Below are positions 1 through 8,631 of a DNA stretch of 43,876 nucleotides, one piece after another; within the stretch, counting starts at the first letter, position 1; each line of letters starts with the position of its first letter. Origin of the DNA: Microbacteriaceae bacterium (GTDB lineage: Bacteria; Actinomycetota; Actinomycetes; Actinomycetales; Microbacteriaceae). The notes beneath the pieces are model-generated. The model was given only the letters and a program-made list of their open reading frames with translations, had not been told where the DNA came from and made no database searches. Location: positions 1-43,876 of the forward strand of contig CANEXL010000005.1 of NCBI GenBank assembly GCA_947443745.1, written 5' to 3'. A program made the position numbers and the translations under genes.

Positions 1-572
1 ACCGTGGCATCGATGCCCTTGCGGGTGAGCAAGAGCCCCAGCGGGCGACCGACGGTGAGACCGCGACCGACGATGGTGACGTGCTTGCCCGAGAGTTCAA
101 CGCCGTGACGTTGCAGCAACTCCACGATTCCGGCGGGGGTGCACGGAAGCGGTGAGGCTAACTCGCCTTCGATACTCATGACCAAGCGCCCCAAGTTCAT
201 GGGGTGCAGGCCATCGGCATCTTTCAGTGGATCAATGAGCTCCAGCGCAGCATGCTCGTCGAGGCCCTTGGGCAACGGCAGTTGCACGATGTACCCCGTA
301 ACAGCAGGGTCAGCGTTGAGTTTCTCGATGGCGGCGCGCACATCCGCATCCGTTGCCGTTACCGGCAAATCGACACGGATGGACTGGATGCCCACCTCGG
401 CACAGTCGCGGTGCTTGCCCGCAACGTAGGAACGGGATCCCGGGTCATCGCCCACCAGCAGCGTACCGAGCCCGGGCGTGATGCCCTGGGCGCGAAGTGC
501 TGCGATGCGCGATGCCAACTCACCCTTGATAGCCGACGCGGTTGCGATGCCATCCAGGGTGAGGGCTACCAC
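1..572 (-). CDS. folD: Bifunctional methylenetetrahydrofolate dehydrogenase / cyclohydrolase FolD (3' end cut by window)
   Basis: Cytosolic enzyme that oxidises 5,10-methylene-THF to methenyl-THF and hydrolyses this to 10-formyl-THF. It is missing from the ORF track because its stop codon lies outside the window; I translated it from the reverse strand. About 190 codons are visible. Seen motifs are SYVAGK near residue 50 (the YxxxK catalytic lysine), VQLPLP near 100, KDADGLHP near 125, PCTPAG near 150, and [11 protein letters not shown] of the nucleotide-binding fold near 175. The GTG start at 572 overlaps the glyA stop by 7 bp, so the two genes are probably translationally coupled. GlyA supplies the methylene-THF that FolD uses. 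Family identification is secure; only the C-terminal third is unseen. Confidence 0.95.
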   Translation of the reverse strand, partial: MVALTLDGIATASAIKGELASRIAALRAQGITPGLGTLLVGDDPGSRSYVAGKHRDCAEVGIQSIRVDLPVTATDADVRAAIEKLNADPAVTGYIVQLPLPKGLDEHAALELIDPLKDADGLHPMNLGRLVMSIEGELASPLPCTPAGIVELLQRHGVELSGKHVTIVGRGLTVGRPLGLLLTRKGIDAT

Positions 573-1840
573 TTTTCGAGGCCAGGGTAAAGAGGGAAGG
601 CTTCGGTGAGAACCTTGACACGAGCCTTGAGAGCGCTCACATCGGGGTTCGGCATCAGAGCCAAAGCGATGATCTCGGCAACCTCGGTGAACTCGACATC
701 GCCGAATCCGCGGGTGGCCAGAGCGGGCGTTCCGATGCGGAGCCCGGAGGTAACCATCGGGGGGCGAGGGTCGAAGGGAACCGAGTTGCGGTTGACCGTG
801 ATGCCCACCGAATGAAGAACATCTTCGGCTTGCTGGCCATCCAATGGTGAGGTGCGCAGATCGACGAGCACCAAGTGAACGTCGGTGCCTCCGGTGAGAA
901 CGTCAACCCCGGCGGCGCGGGTGTCTTCGGCCATCAGGCGCTCGGCCAGAATGTGGGCACCGCGAACGGTGCGCTCCTGGCGCTCCTTGAACTCTGGCTC
1001 CATGGCCAACTTGAACGCCGTCGCTTTGGCGGCAATCACGTGCATGAGCGGGCCACCCTGCTGACCGGGGAAGACGGCAGTATTCAGCTTCTTAGCGAGA
1101 GACCCGTCGCGGCTCAAGATCAAGCCCGCACGGGGGCCGTCGAGGGTCTTGTGAACCGTGGTGCTGACAACGTCGGCGAAGGGAACGGGGTTGGGATGCA
1201 GCCCGGCGGCAACAAGACCGGCGAAGTGCGCCATGTCGACCCACAGCTTGGCGCCGACCTCATCAGCGATGGCGCGGAAGGCCGCAAAGTCCATCTGACG
1301 CGAGTAGGCCGACCAGCCGGCGATGATGACGGTGGGCTTGTGCTCAATGGCGAGCGCGCGCACAACATCCATGTCAATCAAGAACGTTTCGGGGTCAACA
1401 CCGTACGACACGGGGTTGTAGACCTTGCCCGAGAAGTTCAGCTTCATACCGTGGGTGAGGTGCCCACCGTGGGCCAACTCGAGGCCCAAGATAGTGTCGC
1501 CAGGCTGGGCAATGGCGTGCAGAACCGCGGCGTTGGCCGTGGCACCGGAGTGGGGCTGAACGTTGGCATACGCGGCACCGAACAACTTCTTGGCGCGCTC
1601 GATGGCGAGGCTCTCGGCCACGTCAACGAATTCGCAGCCACCGTAGTAGCGCTTGCCGGGGTAGCCCTCGGCGTACTTGTTGGTCAGGACCGAGCCTTGC
1701 GACTCGAGAACAGCGCGCGGAACAAAGTTCTCGCTGGCAATCATCTCGAGAAAGTTGCGCTGGCGGTCAAGCTCGTTCTGAAGAACGGCCGCAATCTCTG
1801 GATCGACGCTGGACAGTGGCTCATTGAAAGTGGAAGACAA
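566..1840 (-). CDS. glyA: Serine hydroxymethyltransferase GlyA
   Basis: PLP enzyme interconverting serine plus THF with glycine plus 5,10-methylene-THF. The PLP-lysine motif [15 protein letters not shown] lies around residue 230, and other family signatures ([29 protein letters not shown]) are present. The ORF track extends to 1879, but the better start is TTG at 1840: it is preceded by AAAGGAG with a 7-nt spacer and gives about 424 residues starting (L)[14 protein letters not shown], a normal family length. The extra 13 residues of the long ORF resemble no family N-terminus. It is the first gene of a glyA-folD unit and is divergent from purU, another folate C1 gene. Confidence 0.96.
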   Translation of the reverse strand: MSSTFNEPLSSVDPEIAAVLQNELDRQRNFLEMIASENFVPRAVLESQGSVLTNKYAEGYPGKRYYGGCEFVDVAESLAIERAKKLFGAAYANVQPHSGATANAAVLHAIAQPGDTILGLELAHGGHLTHGMKLNFSGKVYNPVSYGVDPETFLIDMDVVRALAIEHKPTVIIAGWSAYSRQMDFAAFRAIADEVGAKLWVDMAHFAGLVAAGLHPNPVPFADVVSTTVHKTLDGPRAGLILSRDGSLAKKLNTAVFPGQQGGPLMHVIAAKATAFKLAMEPEFKERQERTVRGAHILAERLMAEDTRAAGVDVLTGGTDVHLVLVDLRTSPLDGQQAEDVLHSVGITVNRNSVPFDPRPPMVTSGLRIGTPALATRGFGDVEFTEVAEIIALALMPNPDVSALKARVKVLTEAFPLYPGLEKW

Positions 1841-1861
1841 GTGCTGGCTCCTTTGAGATAA

Positions 1862-1911
1862 CCGGGCAGACCCCGGCACAATGGGTGTCGTTTCGGCCCA
1901 GGCGTTCGGCC
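1862..1911 (-). promoter_or_regulatory. glyA 5' leader with two hairpins
   Basis: The 166-bp gap between glyA and purU must hold both divergent promoters. On the glyA side I see a GGCC/GGCC hairpin (arms 1895-1898 and 1908-1911) and a CCGGG/CCCGG hairpin (1862-1866 and 1872-1876) ending about 10 nt before the Shine-Dalgarno sequence. This could be a structured leader, but I found no match to glycine, SAH or THF riboswitch cores. No U-tract follows, so a terminator is not supported. Confidence 0.25.
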
Positions 1912-2006
1912 AAATTCGCTCTCAAATCGCTCCCTGATGGAAACCCATCCAAACGCCAGTTGCGATGTGACCAGTCTACCCTCGTGGCAGGCAATAATCT
2001 GGAGAC

Positions 2007-2864
2007 ATGACTGCCGCTACAACCCACTGGGTTCTCACTTTTGTTTGCGCCGATCAGCCCGGAATCGTGCATGGCGTGAGTGGCGCCATCGTTGCCGCCG
2101 GCGGCAACATCACCGAGAGCCAGCAGTTCTCCAGCGACGACACGGGACGCTTCTTCATGCGCCTGCAAGTGGAGACCGCCGCCTCCCGTGAGGAATTCGA
2201 ACATACCCTTCGCCCGGTGACCGAAAAGTACGCCATGACCTGGCGTGTGGATGTGGTGGGCCGCCCCCTGCGCACCCTCGTGCTGGTCTCCACCGCCGCA
2301 CATTGTCTGAACGACCTGCTGTTTCGCCAGCGCGCCGGGCAGCTACCGATCGCGATTCCCCTCGTGCTGTCTAACCACGACACCCTGGCCGACTTGGCGG
2401 GCTTCTATGGGGTGCCGTTCGAAGCGCATCCTGTCACGGATGCCTCTTCCAAAGCAGCCTTCGAAGAGCGTGTCTTAGCCGCGGTGGAGGAACACGACAT
2501 CGAGCTCGTCGTACTCGCCCGTTACATGCAGATCCTCTCCCCCGAGCTGTGCGCGAAGCTCGACGGAAAAGTCATCAACATTCACCACTCGTTCCTTCCC
2601 GGTTTCAAGGGCGCCAACCCCTACAAGCAGGCGCACTCGCGTGGCGTGAAGCTCATTGGCGCCACCGCTCACTTCGTCACCACCGACCTCGATGAGGGGC
2701 CGATCATCGAGCAGAACGTCGTGCGCGTCGACCACTCCCGCACGGCCCGCGAACTCGTCGCGATTGGCCAAGATGAGGAAAGCCGCACGCTCACGCAGGC
2801 CGTGACCTGGTTTGCGGAGAATCGCGTGCTCCTCGACGGTCAGCGCACCATTATTTTTCGCTAG
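2007..2864 (+). CDS. purU: Formyltetrahydrofolate deformylase PurU
   Basis: Hydrolyses 10-formyl-THF to formate and THF, balancing the formyl-THF pool and feeding formate to purine synthesis or oxidation. 285 residues: an N-terminal ACT domain (about residues 8-85, ADQPGIVHGVSG), then a formyltransferase-like catalytic domain with INIHHSFLPGF, the GATAHFVT segment and the aspartate of DLDEGPIIEQ, matching the Asn-His-Asp triad of the family. The ATG at 2007 has a GGAG only 2 nt upstream. A TAATCT hexamer ending 6 nt before the ATG would also fit a leaderless transcript. The last 11 codons plus stop are duplicated 9.9 kb downstream (see the repeat entries). Confidence 0.95.
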   Translation: MTAATTHWVLTFVCADQPGIVHGVSGAIVAAGGNITESQQFSSDDTGRFFMRLQVETAASREEFEHTLRPVTEKYAMTWRVDVVGRPLRTLVLVSTAAHCLNDLLFRQRAGQLPIAIPLVLSNHDTLADLAGFYGVPFEAHPVTDASSKAAFEERVLAAVEEHDIELVVLARYMQILSPELCAKLDGKVINIHHSFLPGFKGANPYKQAHSRGVKLIGATAHFVTTDLDEGPIIEQNVVRVDHSRTARELVAIGQDEESRTLTQAVTWFAENRVLLDGQRTIIFR

Positions 2865-2865
2865 C
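2829..2865 (+). repeat. Left copy of island-flanking direct repeat (purU 3' end)
   Basis: The 37 bp encoding LLDGQRTIIFR-stop plus one base recur at 12725-12761 with 33 identical positions. The last 22 bp (2844-2865) are identical, including ACCATTATTTTTCGCTAG. The four differences are all in third codon positions. This is the pattern left when an element integrates at the 3' end of a gene and restores the coding sequence. Confidence 0.85.
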
Positions 2866-2884
2866 CTTCTCGATTCGGGAGAAG
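2866..2884. terminator. Short hairpin between purU and livM
   Basis: CTTCTC (2866-2871), a 7-nt loop, and GAGAAG (2879-2884) form a 6-bp hairpin directly after the purU stop, in the 68-bp convergent gap. There is no clear U-tract, so terminator function is only possible. Confidence 0.3.
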
Positions 2885-2932
2885 TACGCGGCGATGTGTT
2901 CGCGGATTTTTGTCGCCCGGTCGGAGATCCCG

Positions 2933-3958
2933 TTAGAGCTTCTTCGAGAAGTTGTAACCGACAGGGAAAAGTTCTATTCGGCCCTTTCGGGAAATCAGGC
3001 CCCAAATCCCGCCCCTGACAAACAGCACGAAAACAATGCCGATGACGCCCAGCAAGATCAAGTACAGAGGGCCATAATCTGCCAGTAGTTGTTTGAGGAA
3101 CCAAAAAACAAGCACGCCAATAATCGGCCCCTCCAGTGTTCCGACGCCACCGACGACGACGATGAAGATCATGAAGGCAGACCACTGCACAGAAAACACA
3201 CTGTCGGGTTGAACACGCATTGTGGACACCGCGATGAGCGCTCCCGCTATCCCGGCTCCCGCACCAGCGAAGACGAAGACGAGTCGCTTCACGGCCGTCA
3301 CCATCACTCCTGAGGTCGAAGCAGCCGTCATGTCATCGCGAACCGCCGTGAGGGCGAGCCCCGCCCGCGAACGGATCAACAAGACGCAGGCGGCGACAAC
3401 GATGACCGTCGCCCCCAGTCCGATCCAATAGCTGGTTGCGATTCGCCAGTCCCTCGACAGGTCGCTCATGGCAGAAAAGGAAATGCCAGCGCCCCCTCCA
3501 ATCTGGGGAAATTGCACCACGAGGAGTCGCACGACTTCAGCGACGACCCAGGTACCAACGGCAAAATAACCGCCGACCAATCTGAAGACGAGAAATGAAA
3601 TGGGGATGGCAATCACCCCGCAGACAACGGCGGAAAGCGCAATTGCGGCGAAAATATTCAATCCGAGCGAGTCAGCCAGAACCACCATTGAATAGGCGCC
3701 GATGCCAATGTAGGCCTGCTGCCCTACCGACACCATGCCCCCGTACCCGGCGAGCATATTCCACGTCATGGCAAGGATCACCAGGATAAAGAGATCGATC
3801 ATCGAATAGACAAGAGATAAATTCACCATGAAAGGCAAAACAGCGAGGAGCGCTGCCACCACGAGGAATGACGAGCTTCCGATGATCGACGTTCGCGTCC
3901 AGCGTCGAACAAAATGCGTGCGTTGCTCAACTAATACCTGAGCTACGGAAGCGCTCAT
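2933..3958 (-). CDS. livM: Branched-chain amino acid-type ABC transporter permease, LivM family
   Basis: Inner-membrane permease of a HAAT-family importer, 341 residues. Many hydrophobic helices are visible, with the family segment LAGYGGMVSVGQQAYIGIGAY near residue 70 and GGVGTLEGPIIG near 270. It is the last gene of the ABC transporter cluster; its ATG overlaps the livH stop (ATGA). LivM proteins pair with LivH to form the channel. Liv-type systems import amino acids but also aromatic acids, amides and urea. The neighbouring aromatic catabolism genes make a phenolic or aromatic substrate more likely than leucine here; that is inference from context. Confidence 0.9.
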   Translation of the reverse strand: MSASVAQVLVEQRTHFVRRWTRTSIIGSSSFLVVAALLAVLPFMVNLSLVYSMIDLFILVILAMTWNMLAGYGGMVSVGQQAYIGIGAYSMVVLADSLGLNIFAAIALSAVVCGVIAIPISFLVFRLVGGYFAVGTWVVAEVVRLLVVQFPQIGGGAGISFSAMSDLSRDWRIATSYWIGLGATVIVVAACVLLIRSRAGLALTAVRDDMTAASTSGVMVTAVKRLVFVFAGAGAGIAGALIAVSTMRVQPDSVFSVQWSAFMIFIVVVGGVGTLEGPIIGVLVFWFLKQLLADYGPLYLILLGVIGIVFVLFVRGGIWGLISRKGRIELFPVGYNFSKKL

Positions 3959-4824
3959 GCTCGAACCTTTCGTCGGGTCAAACCATTCGGGAGGAAAGCG
4001 AGGAACAAAAGAAAGACAAGGTGTCCCGCAAGGATTTGTTGCGCTGGCGCGAAAGCGGCGCCGACCGTTTGCGCAACGCCCAGAATCATGGCTCCGCCAA
4101 GGGTCCCCCAGAGACTCCCCAGCCCACCGATGATGACCGCCTCAAAAGCGAAAATCAACAACATCGAGCCCGACGTCGGATTAAATGACGTTTGGACACC
4201 GGCTGCCAGACCCGCAATCGCGACGAGCCCGAAGGCAATTGCCGTTGCCAGAGCATAGATCTGCTTCGGATTAACACCTTGAAGGTCGACCGTTGCCGGA
4301 TCGTCACTTACGGCACGAACGAGTCGGCCATATTGGGTCTTGGCCGTTACCCACGAAAGGATCGACAGAATCACAATCGCCAGCAGAAAAATGAAAAGGG
4401 GAAAAACACCAACCCGAATATCAAAGGGCAACGTTATTGATGCCGTGTCCACGCCGCCCAGAGAAAGTCGCTTCTGGTCAGCCGATCCAAACATGAGGAG
4501 AAGGTTCTGAATGATGATCGAGAGTCCGAAGGTGACAAGAAGTGATGGCAGCGGAGAAAGCCCGAGCGTTCTCTGCAGAATCGTTCGCTGCAGGATGTAA
4601 CCGAGGACTGCCATCGCCGGGGCAACGATGAGCAATGCGGCCAAGGGGCTGATCAAGGCCGCATTCACAACGATGAGCGTTCCGTAGGCAGCGAGAACAG
4701 CGAAGTCGCCGTACGCAAGGTTCACTATCCGCATCACACCGAACATGAGCGACAGCCCAGCAGCAAAGAGGGCGTACAGTCCGCCGAGAAGGATTCCCTG
4801 GATCAGAGGGTCAAGAAGATTCAT
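3955..4824 (-). CDS. livH: Branched-chain amino acid-type ABC transporter permease, LivH family
   Basis: Second permease subunit, 289 residues, about eight hydrophobic segments. Visible signatures are the N-terminal QGILLGGLYALFAAGLSLMFG typical of LivH and the C-terminal EAVIIGGLGSLWGTLGGAMI segment that resembles the ATPase-contacting loop. It overlaps livF upstream and livM downstream by ATGA junctions, so the set is one transcription and translation unit. Substrate is unknown; context suggests an aromatic compound. Confidence 0.9.
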   Translation of the reverse strand: MNLLDPLIQGILLGGLYALFAAGLSLMFGVMRIVNLAYGDFAVLAAYGTLIVVNAALISPLAALLIVAPAMAVLGYILQRTILQRTLGLSPLPSLLVTFGLSIIIQNLLLMFGSADQKRLSLGGVDTASITLPFDIRVGVFPLFIFLLAIVILSILSWVTAKTQYGRLVRAVSDDPATVDLQGVNPKQIYALATAIAFGLVAIAGLAAGVQTSFNPTSGSMLLIFAFEAVIIGGLGSLWGTLGGAMILGVAQTVGAAFAPAQQILAGHLVFLLFLAFLPNGLTRRKVRA

Positions 4825-5519
4825 GAGTCTCTCTCCGTACCGAAGTACGCGGCAGAAATTTCGGACAAGGCTATATTTTTGCCAGCGAGCGACGTTGCCC
4901 CTTGGAGGAGACAGTGGACCTCGTCAGAGACGTTCAGGGCCCGCGAGACATCCTGCTCAACGAGGAGGATTGCCGTCCCCTGCTCCAGAATGATGGGGAG
5001 GCTTGCGTACAGCTCTCCAATAATTGACGGGGCCAAACCAAGACTCACCTCGTCAAGCAGCAGAAGCCTGGGGTTAGCGACGAGTGCACGCGCAATTGCC
5101 GTGGCCTGCTGCTCACCGCCCGACAGGTTTCCTGCGCGGCGGTCTTTACGTTCCGCCACCAACGGGAAAAGATCATAGACCGCGTCAAGAGTCCACGCAC
5201 CTTTGCGTTTAGCGGAAAGCGCCGTCTGCAAATTCTCGTGAACCGTAAGGGAGGCGAAGAGTCGACGCCCCTCAGGCACCATGATGATGCCGCGACGGGC
5301 GCGCTCGTAGGCTGGAAGCCCTGAAACGTCGTCGCCGTCGAACACAATCGATCCGCTTTTGGTGGGTAGTTGTCCGGCAATGGTCTTCAGCAGCGTCGAC
5401 TTACCAGCGCCGTTTGCCCCGATGATTGCCAGAATTCCCCCTTCGGAAATGGCAAGGTCAATGTCCCGAATCGCCGTGACTTGGCCGTAGGCAGCGCTGA
5501 GCTTTGTGACGTCAAGCAT
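4821..5519 (-). CDS. livF: ABC transporter ATP-binding protein, LivF family
   Basis: ATPase subunit of the importer. Walker A GANGAGKST, signature LSGGEQQATAIARAL and Walker B RLLLLDEVSLGLAP are intact, followed by the H-loop region (the switch residue is in the ILLVEQDVS segment, which is Q/D-rich rather than the usual H). The track ORF starts at 5597, but the family N-terminus begins at MLDVTKLSAAYG, giving a start at 5519, an 8-bp overlap with livG and about 232 residues, the usual LivF size. The extra 26 residues of the long ORF lie inside livG. Confidence 0.9.
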   Translation of the reverse strand: MLDVTKLSAAYGQVTAIRDIDLAISEGGILAIIGANGAGKSTLLKTIAGQLPTKSGSIVFDGDDVSGLPAYERARRGIIMVPEGRRLFASLTVHENLQTALSAKRKGAWTLDAVYDLFPLVAERKDRRAGNLSGGEQQATAIARALVANPRLLLLDEVSLGLAPSIIGELYASLPIILEQGTAILLVEQDVSRALNVSDEVHCLLQGATSLAGKNIALSEISAAYFGTERDS

Positions 5520-6315
5520 GAGTATTGGGTTCTTTCTGGACCTCGCTGGGGCGGTTCTTGACAAAGGACTCGGCTTCATTTTCTCCATCGGGATCAAGTC
5601 CGAGATAGACGGACCGAACTTCAGGAGAATTGAGAACGGCTTGTGGTTCGCCCTCGGCGAGAATCCTTCCGTAGGTCAAGCAGATGAGCCGTGTGGCGAC
5701 CGCCGTCAATGCGTGGACAACGTGTTCAATCCAAATAACAGTGACGCCCGATGCCGAAACATGCCGGATAAGGTCGACCAACTCCGGCACTTCGCTCTCC
5801 GTCAAGCCGCCGGCAATCTCGTCGAGGAGAAGAATGCGGGGGTTTGCTGCTAGCGCGCGGGCAACCTCGAGGCGTTTGCGATCGAGCAATCTCAGAGAGC
5901 TTGCGGGATTGTTTGCGTATCCCTCCAATCCGACGCTCTTCATGGCACCGATTGCGAGATCTTCTGCCTTTTTACCTCGAGCATTCGCGGCGAAGGTCGA
6001 TGCGACAAGCAGGTTCTCCAAAACCGTCATCTCAAGAAACGGTCGTGGAATTTGATAACTCGTCGCGATCCCATGACGCGCGCGCCAACTTGCTGACGTA
6101 CGTGTTATGTCTTCGTTGTCCAGAAGAATTCGCCCAGTCGAAGCCCCCACCGAACCACCAATGACACTGAGAAGGGTTGATTTTCCCGCGCCATTGGGGC
6201 CGATGATGCCGAGGACCTCTCCGGCTTCAACGCGAAGGTCAAAGTCGGAGAGGACCTGGAGCTGACCGAACTTTCGCCCCAAATTTTGGGTCTCAAGAAG
6301 CGGTGCTGATGACAT
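5512..6315 (-). CDS. livG: ABC transporter ATP-binding protein, LivG family
   Basis: Second ATPase subunit, 267 residues. Walker A is GPNGAGKSTLL near residue 40. The region that normally carries LSxGQ reads SLRLLDRKRLEVARAL, followed by Walker B PRILLLDEIAGGL. This signature variant occurs in a recognisable LivG subgroup (I recall similar L-L-RKRLE-ARAL sequences), so it is probably functional and not damaged. The gene starts 2 nt after the binding-protein stop, consistent with one operon. Confidence 0.88.
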   Translation of the reverse strand: MSSAPLLETQNLGRKFGQLQVLSDFDLRVEAGEVLGIIGPNGAGKSTLLSVIGGSVGASTGRILLDNEDITRTSASWRARHGIATSYQIPRPFLEMTVLENLLVASTFAANARGKKAEDLAIGAMKSVGLEGYANNPASSLRLLDRKRLEVARALAANPRILLLDEIAGGLTESEVPELVDLIRHVSASGVTVIWIEHVVHALTAVATRLICLTYGRILAEGEPQAVLNSPEVRSVYLGLDPDGENEAESFVKNRPSEVQKEPNTHA

Positions 6316-6317
6316 AA

Positions 6318-7631
6318 CTACTTAGACCAGTCCATCTTTTCCATCGTGCCGCCCGTGGGAATTTGAGGGGCTTCCGAGTTGGAGACGATGACGATCTTGT
6401 AGGTTCCATCGGGCTGGATTCTCCACTGACCGCCGACAAGAGGAGTCTTGGAGACGTTGGCCACGGGTCCAGATGTCCAGTCCACGGGGCCGACAATGGT
6501 GTCTGTCTTGAGGGTCGAGACTGCCTTCTGAAGGTCTGCCTCATCAAGCGACGCGGACTTCTGCAGAACAGCCGTTGCGACCTCGAAGAGTGCTTCAGCA
6601 AAACCAAGAGGTTGCGTCCACTGCTTTCCCGTGCCCTTTTCATAGGCTGTTGCAAGGTCAGCTGCCGTTTGCCCGGTCAGGGTGCTCGTGTAGGGGCTGG
6701 AGGGTGACCACCAGACCTCGGACGAAAGGTTATTGCCCGTCGTTCCGAGTGCTTCCAGCGCCGAGGGGAACAGAATAGCTTTTCCAATCGTTGCCACCTC
6801 AGGTTGGTAACCCTGCTGAACGGCCTGCTTCCAGAACGTGGTGAAATCGGGAGGGATAGGAACGCCCACCAGAATATTGCTGTTCTGTGCTTTGAACGCT
6901 GAGATCTGAGCGGAGAAGTCCGTCGTGCCGTTCGCGTAGAGTCCGGGGTCGTTTTGCGTTAGGCCCATCTTCTCGATGACAGGAGGGAAGCCCAAAGCCT
7001 TATCCGACCACGCTATGCCGTCGGGGTCATTTGGCCACAGTTCAGCAACGCTCGTCGACGTAGCTCCAGACTGCTTCCACATGTCCGCATAAACGGCACT
7101 GATGTCTTCCAGACCCCAGAAGAAGTGATACGTCCATTTGAAGGGCTTCGCGGGATCTCCGCCACGACCAAAGAAGTAGGCCTGCCACGGTGCGACCGTT
7201 GAAATACAGACCACCTGATTTGCCTCGCACTGATCCGAAACGGGGTTGACCGTGTCGGGCGTTGACGACACGAGGATCATGCTGACACCGTCTTTGAGGA
7301 TTAACTCGGATGCGACGTCTGAAGCCCGCTTCGAGTCTGACTGGGTGTCTTTCGAAATAATTTCGACGGAGTGCTTGCTTCCGTCCGCGAGTGTGACGCC
7401 GTTCGTTTTGTAATACGCAGCCATCTGGTCCAAGACGAAACTGTCAGCCTCGCCAAACGCCGCCAAGGGGCCCGTCTGAGGCGTGACATAGCCAATCTTG
7501 ATTACGTCACCGGTCGGCGTCGCTGCGCCGGAGCCCAGGCCGCCACTGCAGCCAACCAGCGAACCGGTAGCGGCCGCAGCAACAGCGACAAGACTTAGGC
7601 CACGCAGCCATTTTGCTTTGTTGTGTGTCAT
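6318..7631 (-). CDS. ABC transporter substrate-binding lipoprotein (Liv/aromatic type)
   Basis: Secreted lipid-anchored binding protein for the Liv-type importer, about 437 residues. The start at MTHNKAKWLRG (7631) has TTAGGA upstream and yields a classic lipoprotein signal: K/R-rich N-terminus, hydrophobic SLVAVAAAATGS, and lipobox LVGC. The ORF-track start at 7703 would bury this signal and is unlikely. The mature part begins with IKIGYVTPQTGPLAAFGEA, the Peripla_BP_6 fold start, and continues with SKDTQSDSKRASDVASELI. It lies directly between the catabolic genes and the transporter ATPases, so its ligand is probably the substrate or a precursor of the pathway. Ligand identity cannot be read from sequence. 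Confidence 0.88.
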   Translation of the reverse strand: MTHNKAKWLRGLSLVAVAAAATGSLVGCSGGLGSGAATPTGDVIKIGYVTPQTGPLAAFGEADSFVLDQMAAYYKTNGVTLADGSKHSVEIISKDTQSDSKRASDVASELILKDGVSMILVSSTPDTVNPVSDQCEANQVVCISTVAPWQAYFFGRGGDPAKPFKWTYHFFWGLEDISAVYADMWKQSGATSTSVAELWPNDPDGIAWSDKALGFPPVIEKMGLTQNDPGLYANGTTDFSAQISAFKAQNSNILVGVPIPPDFTTFWKQAVQQGYQPEVATIGKAILFPSALEALGTTGNNLSSEVWWSPSSPYTSTLTGQTAADLATAYEKGTGKQWTQPLGFAEALFEVATAVLQKSASLDEADLQKAVSTLKTDTIVGPVDWTSGPVANVSKTPLVGGQWRIQPDGTYKIVIVSNSEAPQIPTGGTMEKMDWSK

Positions 7632-7732
7632 GTGCAATTTCCTAACTTCATTGTGGGGATTTGCTAAGGATTGTTGATGATTTCTTGGTGAAGCACCTTG
7701 CACACCGAGGTGGCGAAGGAGGTGACTCCGGA

Positions 7733-8620
7733 TTACTCCGGAGCCAAGATGATGTCGAAGCGCACACGGGACCAGGGGTGGCCACCGAGGTCTCGACCGT
7801 CAGGTGTCACGACATCGCCGGCCTGATAGTGGAAATGCTTGATGAGTGATTCCTTCACGCCAAAAACACTGTCGCTGGAAAGCAGCTCGTCTCCGGCTAC
7901 GAAGATGTGCGTCACAAGCTTGCGACGGTGGGGCGCGGTCACCATGAAATGCAGGTGAGACGCGCGCATGGGGGAACGACTAGTGGCCTCAAGCATCATG
8001 CCGACCGGGCCGTCATGAGGGATGGGATACGGCGTCGGTGTAAGCCCCCAAAAAGAGTAGTTTCCATCGGGGTCGGAATAGAGATGCGCGCGACCAGCAA
8101 CCCGGCCGTCGGTGTACTGCACATCGTAAAAGCCGTCGTCGTCGGCTTCCCAGACTTCGATTCGCGCGCCCCCAATCGGGTTACCCTCCGTGTCGCTGAC
8201 CGTTCCCTCAACCCAACAGGGTTGCCCTGGGGCATCCCCCGCAATATCGCCACCGATATCGATGAGGGGAGCATCATTGACGAAAAACGGGCCGAAGACA
8301 GTTGCCTCGGTTGCGGTGCCAAAAGCTTCGTTATTCACGGCAACTGTTTGCATTGAGATGCCAAGAACGTCCGACAAAAGAATGAATTCCTGACGGCGAT
8401 CATCGGTGATGTTGCCCACAGCGGTAAGAAATTCGATCATTTTCTCCCACTCCGATTCGCTCAACCGGATATCACGAACAAAGTTATGCAGGTGTTGCAC
8501 CAACTTCTGCATGATCTCTTTCAGCCGAGGGTCAGCAGTTTTGTCGAAGGAGGCAATGACCGTGCGAACGAGATCTTCCTCACGTTTCGTTTGCTCGGCA
8601 GAGATGGGGTTATTCGACAT
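7733..8620 (-). CDS. Hydroxyquinol 1,2-dioxygenase (intradiol ring cleavage)
   Basis: Cleaves 1,2,4-trihydroxybenzene to maleylacetate using non-haem Fe(III). 295 residues: N-terminal helical dimerisation domain (about 20-105), then the beta-sandwich catalytic domain. The four expected iron ligands are visible as the Tyr in GFYDVQY, the Tyr in [12 protein letters not shown] and the two His in [17 protein letters not shown] is characteristic of the hydroxyquinol branch; catechol dioxygenases have VGYGCPP-like sequence here. It lies 11 bp after the maleylacetate reductase gene, whose product uses maleylacetate, confirming the assignment by context. A chlorinated hydroxyquinol could also be accepted. 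Confidence 0.92.
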   Translation of the reverse strand: MSNNPISAEQTKREEDLVRTVIASFDKTADPRLKEIMQKLVQHLHNFVRDIRLSESEWEKMIEFLTAVGNITDDRRQEFILLSDVLGISMQTVAVNNEAFGTATEATVFGPFFVNDAPLIDIGGDIAGDAPGQPCWVEGTVSDTEGNPIGGARIEVWEADDDGFYDVQYTDGRVAGRAHLYSDPDGNYSFWGLTPTPYPIPHDGPVGMMLEATSRSPMRASHLHFMVTAPHRRKLVTHIFVAGDELLSSDSVFGVKESLIKHFHYQAGDVVTPDGRDLGGHPWSRVRFDIILAPE

Positions 8621-8631
8621 TTTTGCCTTCC

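Noticed and set aside
875-1861. 328-codon plus-strand ORF opposite glyA
   Set aside because: Shadow frame of a clear glyA gene; composition is Gly/Asn/Val-rich as expected from antisense GC3 bias, with no domain.
1841-1930. Glycine, SAH or THF riboswitch upstream of glyA
   Set aside because: I looked for their conserved cores and found no convincing match; only generic hairpins are present.
5520-5597. Longer LivF N-terminus
   Set aside because: Those codons lie inside livG and precede the conserved LivF start MLDVTKLSAAYG.
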